Virus record (IMG/VR): IMGVR_UViG_3300035698_003188
Location: 1 to 27,302 of that record
DNA length: 27,302 nt
Reading direction: 5' to 3' (one strand)
Source: a virus
Shown here: one piece after another, positions 1 to 6,289 of the stretch
Position numbering within the stretch: position 1 is the first letter of the stretch
How the letters are laid out: every line of letters starts with the position of its first letter
Position numbers and translations under genes: made by a program
The notes under the pieces: model-generated
Seen by the model: only the letters and a program-made list of their open reading frames with translations
The model's database searches: none
Told to the model about the DNA's origin: nothing

Positions 1-2
1 TG

Positions 3-638
3 AAGGTAAAAGACATTCTTAACAAGTACGGATTTAAAAGAATTTCAGAAAAAAACGATGTTCAATCATTAGTTGAGTATTTAGATGACGAAAGATTAAA
101 TGATTTTAGTTCTTTTATAGTTAGAATCGAGGGTAATGAATATGCTGATGTTTTCGGTGTAACAGGTTCCAGGTTTGATGAAGAAAGAGAAGCTATTAGT
201 GTAGTAGAAAATGGTAATCTTGTTTATACTGGTGGTGCCACAGGTCTCATAGAGAATTTTACCGCTGGCGAGTTAGTTAATATAGATATGAGTGCTGTTG
301 CTCCTGAATATGTTAGCCAAGTGTATACTCTAATTAGAAAAACAAAAGGTTATGCTATGGTAGAATCGTTTGAAGATAGTAAGATAATTAGAATCGTTGA
401 AAACGAACATAAGGCTAGATTGAAAAAGAGTATTCCTGTTAACAGAGAAGCTGTAATCAAGATAGATACATTAAAAGATGCCTGTGTTGTATATGAAGAC
501 AAAGAAGCTATTGCTGATTATAAAAAACTTTTTGCTGAAGCAACTGAGAAAACAATCAAACATAGAGAACAACTTCAAGAAAAAAATGATACCGATGAAA
601 TATCTGAGGATGTTATGAATGGTAGTTTTTCAAATTAA
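3..638 (+). CDS. Hypothetical protein, cut by the left edge
   Basis: The frame is open from the first complete codon at position 3. Because the window begins with TG followed by AAG, the true ATG probably starts one base before the window, giving about 212 aa. A shorter start at ATG 288 is possible but would discard 95 well-formed codons and has no ribosome binding site. I do not recognise the family. The protein is soluble, mixed alpha/beta in appearance, and ends in a charged, Lys/Glu-rich helical tail. It is followed by a 74-base gap holding a strong promoter, so it is probably the last gene of an upstream transcript. No function is proposed. Confidence 0.75.
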   Translation, partial: KVKDILNKYGFKRISEKNDVQSLVEYLDDERLNDFSSFIVRIEGNEYADVFGVTGSRFDEEREAISVVENGNLVYTGGATGLIENFTAGELVNIDMSAVAPEYVSQVYTLIRKTKGYAMVESFEDSKIIRIVENEHKARLKKSIPVNREAVIKIDTLKDACVVYEDKEAIADYKKLFAEATEKTIKHREQLQEKNDTDEISEDVMNGSFSN

Positions 639-651
639 TTCAAAATAAAAC

Positions 652-679
652 TTGACAAATTCTTAAAATAAGATATAAT
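652..679 (+). promoter_or_regulatory. Sigma70-like promoter for the transglycosylase operon
   Basis: A perfect TTGACA (652-657) lies 16 bases before a perfect TATAAT (674-679). Transcription should start near 686, just upstream of the small gene that precedes the lytic transglycosylase. The ATG at 689 would be almost leaderless on this transcript, which supports the downstream GTG start at 713. No T4-type late box is seen here. Confidence 0.75.
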
Positions 680-712
680 ATTATAGTTATGTTGAATTAT
701 ATGAGGTGTTAC

Positions 713-1015
713 GTGGATATTAAAAATGAAGTATTAAACGTAGAAAAAATAAAATTATTTAAAGCTGGTGAAGAACTTGGTTTAATAAACGGTAAGAAGA
801 TAGTTTTAAATAATATCTTAACGTTTATGGAAGAAGATATTGAATATATTAATAATAAAATGGATGTTACTAATATGGACGAAAGTAATAAAGAAGTATT
901 TAACGGGATAAAAATGGCGTATGCTAAAATAAAGAAAATGGTAGATGAAGGTTTATTTGATGTCGAATTAGATGATTTAGAAAGAAAAAATTTAATGTCA
1001 AAAGGAGTTTCATAA
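713..1015 (+). CDS. Small hypothetical protein upstream of lytic transglycosylase
   Basis: A 100-aa protein starting at GTG 713, preceded by GAGG (703-706) with six bases of spacing. An in-frame ATG at 689 would add eight residues, but it lies about three bases from the predicted transcription start and lacks a ribosome binding site. The protein is acidic, mostly helical, with no membrane segment or recognised motif. Its TAA stop overlaps the ATG of the next gene (TAATG), so the two are translationally coupled. Function unknown. Its place before a muralytic enzyme makes a regulator or partner of that enzyme possible, but nothing in the sequence shows it. Confidence 0.7.
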   Translation: MDIKNEVLNVEKIKLFKAGEELGLINGKKIVLNNILTFMEEDIEYINNKMDVTNMDESNKEVFNGIKMAYAKIKKMVDEGLFDVELDDLERKNLMSKGVS

Positions 1016-1587
1016 TGAAAAGGTTTATAGTATTTTGTTTTATATTAACAATGTTTCTAATTATAAAAGGGGAAGGTTTTGATGAATATTCTTTTATGAA
1101 GAGTGTTAATCCAAAAATAACAAAAAGAACAATGAGAATAATTAAGGAATCTGTTGATAAAAATTATCATATGGTTTCAAACACTATTAGTAAAAAACAT
1201 ATTTATATGATAATGGCTGGTGAAAGTAGATTTTATCAGAAAGCTACTGGTGTTAGTAAGAATGGAAGTAAAGATAGAGGTCTGTTTCAAGTAAATAGTG
1301 ATACATATAAACACCTGGTAGACAAGGGTATTGTAAAAAATAATTATAATAGACTTTATCAAATAAGATATAATGTATATATAGGGTTGTTTCTACTAAG
1401 GTCTAAAATAAGAACAATAAAAAGAAAAATTGATTATTCTGATGATGTAGAAACACTGGCAATGATGGTTCTGATAGCATATAATAAAGGTGTTGGGGGT
1501 CTAATTAGAGATATAAAAGATGGTCGCGAAGATTTTCATAATTTTAAATATATAAAACATTTAAATAAATTTGAGAAATATATTTAA
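1015..1587 (+). CDS. Lytic transglycosylase (SLT/lysozyme-like) with N-terminal membrane or signal segment
   Basis: The 190-aa protein opens with a Lys-Arg pair and a hydrophobic stretch at residues 4-17, a signal peptide or signal-arrest-release anchor. The rest matches the goose-lysozyme/SLT fold: catalytic Glu70 in an ES motif (AGESRF, 68-73), the GLFQVN motif at 89-94 and an AYNKG motif at 155-159. Such enzymes cleave the MurNAc-GlcNAc bond of peptidoglycan non-hydrolytically. AAGGAG (1001-1006) lies eight bases before the ATG. The export signal implies action in the periplasm, as an endolysin or an entry enzyme. Its sigma70-like promoter two genes upstream sets it apart from the late-box structural genes. 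The fold is fairly certain; the role is inferred. Confidence 0.85.
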   Translation: MKRFIVFCFILTMFLIIKGEGFDEYSFMKSVNPKITKRTMRIIKESVDKNYHMVSNTISKKHIYMIMAGESRFYQKATGVSKNGSKDRGLFQVNSDTYKHLVDKGIVKNNYNRLYQIRYNVYIGLFLLRSKIRTIKRKIDYSDDVETLAMMVLIAYNKGVGGLIRDIKDGREDFHNFKYIKHLNKFEKYI

Positions 1588-1601
1588 TAAATTTTATTTT
1601 A

Positions 1602-1610
1602 TGATATATT
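1602..1610 (+). promoter_or_regulatory. Possible extended -10 promoter
   Basis: TG (1602-1603), one base, then TATATT (1605-1610), upstream of the gene at 1647. The -35 region is poor. The element resembles the TGATATAAT boxes in front of both homing endonuclease genes. In DNA this AT-rich the match is weak evidence. Confidence 0.35.
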
Positions 1611-1646
1611 GTTTATGTTGTTATTATTATTATATGGAGATATATT

Positions 1647-2036
1647 ATGGTTAAAGTTAATGGTGAGTTATTAGAAGATATGAAAACATATAAAGGTCAA
1701 GACCATGTTTTAGAGGTTATAGGTATAATGAACAATGAATTGTTACTAGAATTAAATTCTTATATTAACAATGATGTTCCAGAAGTTTTTATTATGTTTA
1801 GTTCTTCTTATATAGACAAAGAAACTAAAAAAGATGTTCAACTTGCTTTCGATAAGATTTTTGTGTTAAATATTAAAGCATATAAAGAAGAATGTGGTAT
1901 ATTATATGAATATAAACAATCAACTGAAAATTATATTTCAACTATTGTTAGAAATAGAATGTTGAGTGATATCCTTAAATATGGTGGATTTTGCGAAGTT
2001 GGTTTTGATATTACTATAGAAGTTAATCAAATTTAA
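1647..2036 (+). CDS. Hypothetical protein
   Basis: A 129-aa soluble protein, mixed alpha/beta, with no motif I recognise. The ATG is preceded by a short GGAG (1636-1639), giving normal spacing. It has alternating hydrophobic strands in the middle (VFIMFSS) and at the C-terminus, suggesting a compact single domain. It follows the transglycosylase after 59 bases that hold a possible extended -10 promoter. Codon use matches the neighbours. It could be a regulatory or accessory protein; no function is proposed. Confidence 0.7.
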   Translation: MVKVNGELLEDMKTYKGQDHVLEVIGIMNNELLLELNSYINNDVPEVFIMFSSSYIDKETKKDVQLAFDKIFVLNIKAYKEECGILYEYKQSTENYISTIVRNRMLSDILKYGGFCEVGFDITIEVNQI

Positions 2037-2047
2037 ATATCTAAAAA

Positions 2048-2055
2048 AATAAATA
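2048..2055 (+). promoter_or_regulatory. T4-type late promoter box (AATAAATA)
   Basis: AATAAATA, a one-base variant of the T4 late box TATAAATA, lies 31 bases before the ATG of the gene at 2087. Orientation and distance fit a late promoter read by a gp55-type sigma factor. A short AT box can arise by chance in this DNA. Confidence 0.45.
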
Positions 2056-2082
2056 CTACATATGATAATTATTATGTGTAGT
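2055..2082 (+). repeat. 28-bp near-perfect palindrome before the ATG at 2087
   Basis: The nine bases 2055-2063 (ACTACATAT) pair with 2074-2082 (ATGTGTAGT) with a single G-T mismatch, around a core that is itself self-complementary (ATAATTAT). There is no T-run, so it is not a standard terminator. It sits between the late box and the start codon. Confidence 0.6.
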
Positions 2083-2086
2083 TGGT

Positions 2087-2500
2087 ATGAAAAAATTCAA
2101 AGATTTCCTTAAAGAAAACGTCGATTCAGATAATTTACAAAAAACAATTGAAAGATTCAGTACAATAGAAGGTATTAAGACCACAGAATATTACCTTAAG
2201 GCTGGTTCTACTATATTTGCGTTAGCATTATTTAATTTAATCAATAAAAAAGGTAATTTATTTTTATTATCGGACGAAGAAACACAAATTTTACATGTGG
2301 TAGTAAAAATAGATGATGAGTTTTGGGATATAAATGGTGGTAACGACTTAGAAAGAAAGGAAGAATTCATTACAATAGTTGGAAAAAAAGAATGGAAGCC
2401 AACCACATATGAATATCTAGTTAAAGAGATTGATAACCCCAATGAAATATTAAAAGTTTATAAAAAACTTAAAAATATTTATGTTGAGAAACAGTATTAA
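2087..2500 (+). CDS. Putative internal head protein with capsid-targeting leader and papain-like fold
   Basis: The 137-aa protein begins MKKFKDFLKE. This resembles the ten-residue capsid-targeting sequence of T4 internal proteins (MKTYQEFIAE) and ends in an LxE site of the type cut by the T4 gp21 prohead protease. The remainder recalls, from memory, a family of small papain-like domains: a nucleophile helix (STIFALALFN, 41-50), then HVVVKIDDEFW with His70, then Asp81. In that pattern the nucleophile is normally Cys, whereas here the aligned residue appears to be Ser41. No strong ribosome binding site is visible, and a palindrome lies just upstream. The leader is the stronger claim; the fold is an inference. 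If right, the protein is packed in the head and injected with the DNA. Confidence 0.5.
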   Translation: MKKFKDFLKENVDSDNLQKTIERFSTIEGIKTTEYYLKAGSTIFALALFNLINKKGNLFLLSDEETQILHVVVKIDDEFWDINGGNDLERKEEFITIVGKKEWKPTTYEYLVKEIDNPNEILKVYKKLKNIYVEKQY

Positions 2501-2558
2501 ATAATCTTTTCTTTTTAAAATCATAAATAATTGTATATAAATTTTAGTATTTTATTTT

Positions 2559-2566
2559 TATAAATA
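2559..2566 (+). promoter_or_regulatory. T4-type late promoter (TATAAATA) for tail sheath
   Basis: A perfect TATAAATA lies 39 bases before the sheath ATG. A perfect ribosome binding site, AAGGAGGT (2592-2599), follows six bases before the ATG, as expected for one of the most abundant virion proteins. Confidence 0.7.
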
Positions 2567-2605
2567 GCTGAAAGTAAATAATAGATTTTTTAAGGAGGTC
2601 GAAAA

Positions 2606-5600
2606 ATGGCTAATACACTACAAAGCCCAGGAGTTAAGGTTAATGAAATTGATAAATCCTTGGGTATTAATTTAATTGGTAGCGGTGGTATTGGTATTGC
2701 CGTGAAATTAAATAAGGGACAAATCGGAGTACCATTGAACATCGTTAGTGAAGATGATTTAATTGGAAAGGGTGGTTTTCCTATTACAAACTTCAACCTT
2801 ATGGGTTGGCATTCAGTAAGCAATATTTTAAGATATGCCGAGAACGTAACCGCTTCTCGTGTTGAGGGTCTAACTTATGAAGCTAAACATAACACATCTA
2901 AACAAAAGTTCCAGATACCAACAAATAATGCTCAAATAGGTGTTTGTATGAGTGGTAATGGTGTTACATTTAATTTTGATTCTGAGCTTCAAGATATGCT
3001 TAAGAATAGAGAAGTATTTAAGACAGCAAACGAACAGAATACTTTTGATATTTTAAATCCAGATTTGGGTGTAGATATTGACGATGTTGATGGTGCTATG
3101 CTTATTGATAATGATGATAATTTAGAAGAATATGTTAAGAGCAATTCTTTTAATACTAAAGCAAAAAGCTTGAAGTATTTACCAAAACTTGGTTTTAAAA
3201 CAGTTACTAAAGATAATTATGTTCCTGAATTAGAAGCTGGTCAAGTATATAACCATAATGGTAAAATAGTTGAAATTGGTAATAATGTTTACGATAATCA
3301 TATTTTATTAGAAATTACTAATGGAACTAAAAAAGCTGGTACAGGTACATTTTTACTTAATGCCGATGGTGTTACAATAGATGGTACTGGTACAAGTTTC
3401 TTAACTGAGTTAAAACCTGGTTCTGTTTTTATTGCGACATCTTATGGTGCTTTAGTTACAAATGCAATAGCTGGTGCTGTTCTAACAAGAGATAGTGGTG
3501 ATTATAAAAAAGTTTTAACTGTTGTCGATGTAAGTGGTGTTGTTTCAGAGGGTGATAAAATTGTTGTTGAAGGTGTAGAAAGAATAATTTATTCGGTTAC
3601 TGGAACATATATGTTATTAACTGTTGACGCTCCAGCGTGGAGTGGTGTAGTATATAATGGCTGGGGTTATAAAACATTAACAACGGTTACAGATAAAACA
3701 GTTGTATCTATAACAGATGATGTTACTATGATTATAGCAACTGGTTCTACTATTTCACCAACATATGAATCTACTTTTACATATGAATTAGAAGATTCTA
3801 CTTCATTAGACGATGGTATTGATGCTACAGTTGAGACTATATATAGAGACGAAACAGATACAACAAATAAAACAATAATTGGTTTAAATGCTAATTTCCA
3901 CACTCTCTTAAGAGTTGGTTCAAAAATTGTTGTTGATTTTGGTGGAGCTGATGTACAAGACGTATATGTTGCTTCTATTCCAACAACTGGGATAAATAAG
4001 GTAATACTAACAGAGGCTTTTGATACTTTACCTATTGATAGTGCTGATGCAAAACCTTTTAAATACGCTAATTTTTATTTCAACACTGATTGTGCAACTG
4101 ATGGTAGAATGGTTTATACTGAAAATGGTATTGGTGAAATAGTTTCATCTGATGAATTATCTTCACCAACATCAACCACTTTAAGATATATTGTTAAGAT
4201 TATTAGTGGAACTTTTAGTAATGGTGAGCAATGTGCTCTTGCTAAACTTAATGATGATGAATGGAATTATTTTTCTAATCCAATATCAAGAAAAACAGTA
4301 GCATCAAGAGAGAGTAATATTTATTTAGTTAAATATGAAGATGCTCCATCACCATATGCATTAGACTTGAATAGTGGCGATGTTATTTATTTTAATCAAA
4401 CTGGTTCTGGTGTTTATACAGCTAAAGCAACCGTTCTAATGGCATCTGATGAAGCCACAGGTGATGTAAGTACATTATTAATAGAAATAGAATCTGATGT
4501 ATTAGGTGAAACTATAAATATTGATGATAAATTTACAAATACTATAACTGAATATGACCCAGAAGACCAAGCAACACTTAAATTCATACACGGATACGAA
4601 GATGTTGTTATCTATGAGATAGAAGACATGACTGGTGATATGGTAATGGTAAATGAAGAAATTGTTGGTTTAACAGCAACACTTAAAAACAGATATACTT
4701 ATACATATGCATACGATACACCAACAACAGATAAACAAAGTTATGTTGTTGAAGATACTGTAACTGGAAATAACGTAGCAAGTACAGAATTCATGAGAGT
4801 TTTTGCTGTGTCCCCAGGTGCTTGGATAAATGATGCAGATGTTACTGTTGCTGTTTGTGATATGGGCCATTATAAAGCAAATGATACTGTTGATGGTTCA
4901 ACAAAATTTAGCTCACTCTTTGAGTTTGCTCCTGATACTAGCGATAACACACTTTTTTGTGTTGTTGTAATTAGAGATGACCTAGTTGTTGAAAAGTATG
5001 TTGTTTCAACAGACCCAACATCAAAAGATAGTCAGAATGCTAGTCAATATGTACCAGATGTTATTAACAAGAAATCATCTTATATTAGAATGATTCTTAA
5101 TACAAGTGTTTTCACACCTAATGTTGCTGGTGGTTATGATATTCATTTTAACACAATGACTGTAACAGACCTTAATGGTGGTTATTCTAGTAAACTAATT
5201 GAAGTTTATAGAAATGCTTATTATAATGATAGTTCTACTCTTACAGAAGAGATAGAGAATGGATATGTTTCAAGTTCAGATATTTTTGATGCTTACGAGA
5301 TTTTCGAAAACGTTGATGATATTGCTCTTGCTTATCTTGTTGATGGTGAATGGGCTGGAAATGCAGTAGTTGCTAACAAGCTTATTGAGATTTGTGAATC
5401 TAGAGGTGATAGTGTAGCTATATTAGGGCCAGACGTTAACGACATCGTTGGATATAGAGATACTGATGCTATTACTACCAATATGCTTAATTACATCAAT
5501 GACAACAGTTTACTTGGTGGAAATAGATATAACCAGTTTGGTGGTTTCTTTGCTAACTGTAAACAAGTTTATGATGTATATAATGAAACTTATGTTTGGT

Positions 5601-6169
5601 TACCAATATCTGTAGATGTTGTTGGACTTAATTATAACGTAGATAGTTTTTTTGAAGTTTGGTATGCAGTTGCTGGTATTAACCGCGGTGTTATAAGAAA
5701 CATTGTTAAACTAGGTTGGAATCCAACTAGAACACAAAGAGATATATTGTATCCTAATAGAATTAACCCTGTAGTTTACTTTAAGGGTGAAGGTACATAT
5801 GTTTATGGTGTAAGAACACTTTGTTCTATTAAATCAGATTTAGCTGATATGTATAATCGTAAGACTCTTAATCATATCTCTAAGAACCTTTCAAAGTTCA
5901 TGAGACAAGTTCTTTTTGAATTCAATGATGGTATTACTAGAGGTCAAGTTGTTAATAATATTGAGCCTTTCTTAAGAAATATAACAGCTAAACGTGGACT
6001 TATTGATTATAAGATTGTGTGTGATGAGACAAATAATCCAGCAACTGTTGTTGAACAAAACAAGCTAGTTTGTACTATTTATTTGAAGATGGCTCATGTT
6101 ATTGAGACAATTGAACTTAATTTTGTTATTACAAAAGCGTCCGTTTCATTTGATGAAGCTACGTTATAA
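2606..6169 (+). CDS. Tail sheath protein, gp18-like, strongly enlarged
   Basis: The 1187-aa product is the contractile tail sheath subunit. The N-terminus (LQSPGVKVNEID) matches the opening of T4 gp18. The last 250 residues follow gp18 closely: the YNxVNxW-like segment (YDVYNETYVWLP), AGINRGVIRN, the QRDxLYxxxINPV element, the ITRGQ segment, an FRNITAKRG-like stretch and the VCDETNNPATV element near the end. T4 gp18 is 659 aa. The extra 500 or so residues lie between the conserved N-terminal arm and the C-terminal core, rich in Thr, Val, Asp and Gly, like stacked beta domains that would project from the tail surface. It has a perfect ribosome binding site and late promoter, and a terminator follows. 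gp19 (tail tube), its usual neighbour, is absent. Confidence 0.95.
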   Translation: MANTLQSPGVKVNEIDKSLGINLIGSGGIGIAVKLNKGQIGVPLNIVSEDDLIGKGGFPITNFNLMGWHSVSNILRYAENVTASRVEGLTYEAKHNTSKQKFQIPTNNAQIGVCMSGNGVTFNFDSELQDMLKNREVFKTANEQNTFDILNPDLGVDIDDVDGAMLIDNDDNLEEYVKSNSFNTKAKSLKYLPKLGFKTVTKDNYVPELEAGQVYNHNGKIVEIGNNVYDNHILLEITNGTKKAGTGTFLLNADGVTIDGTGTSFLTELKPGSVFIATSYGALVTNAIAGAVLTRDSGDYKKVLTVVDVSGVVSEGDKIVVEGVERIIYSVTGTYMLLTVDAPAWSGVVYNGWGYKTLTTVTDKTVVSITDDVTMIIATGSTISPTYESTFTYELEDSTSLDDGIDATVETIYRDETDTTNKTIIGLNANFHTLLRVGSKIVVDFGGADVQDVYVASIPTTGINKVILTEAFDTLPIDSADAKPFKYANFYFNTDCATDGRMVYTENGIGEIVSSDELSSPTSTTLRYIVKIISGTFSNGEQCALAKLNDDEWNYFSNPISRKTVASRESNIYLVKYEDAPSPYALDLNSGDVIYFNQTGSGVYTAKATVLMASDEATGDVSTLLIEIESDVLGETINIDDKFTNTITEYDPEDQATLKFIHGYEDVVIYEIEDMTGDMVMVNEEIVGLTATLKNRYTYTYAYDTPTTDKQSYVVEDTVTGNNVASTEFMRVFAVSPGAWINDADVTVAVCDMGHYKANDTVDGSTKFSSLFEFAPDTSDNTLFCVVVIRDDLVVEKYVVSTDPTSKDSQNASQYVPDVINKKSSYIRMILNTSVFTPNVAGGYDIHFNTMTVTDLNGGYSSKLIEVYRNAYYNDSSTLTEEIENGYVSSSDIFDAYEIFENVDDIALAYLVDGEWAGNAVVANKLIEICESRGDSVAILGPDVNDIVGYRDTDAITTNMLNYINDNSLLGGNRYNQFGGFFANCKQVYDVYNETYVWLPISVDVVGLNYNVDSFFEVWYAVAGINRGVIRNIVKLGWNPTRTQRDILYPNRINPVVYFKGEGTYVYGVRTLCSIKSDLADMYNRKTLNHISKNLSKFMRQVLFEFNDGITRGQVVNNIEPFLRNITAKRGLIDYKIVCDETNNPATVVEQNKLVCTIYLKMAHVIETIELNFVITKASVSFDEATL

Positions 6170-6191
6170 ATAATAACCAACTCACTTATAT

Positions 6192-6218
6192 GAAGCCCCT
6201 TTTTGGGGCTTCTTTTTT
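6192..6218 (+). terminator. Rho-independent terminator after tail sheath
   Basis: A perfect eight-base stem (GAAGCCCC, 6192-6199, with GGGGCTTC, 6205-6212), a five-T loop and a T-run at 6213-6218. The stem is strikingly GC-rich for this genome. It insulates the sheath gene from the endonuclease gene. Confidence 0.93.
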
Positions 6219-6223
6219 ATTAT

Positions 6224-6252
6224 TTGATTTTTATTAAAAAATATGATATAAT
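6224..6252 (+). promoter_or_regulatory. Extended -10 promoter for homing endonuclease 1
   Basis: TTGATT (6224-6229), 17 bases, then TATAAT (6247-6252) preceded by TGA, giving the extended form TGATATAAT. The same TATGATATAAT block occurs before the second endonuclease gene (19336-19345). Confidence 0.6.
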
Positions 6253-6289
6253 ATATTTGTTGTATTATTAATTGACGTATGATATTTAT

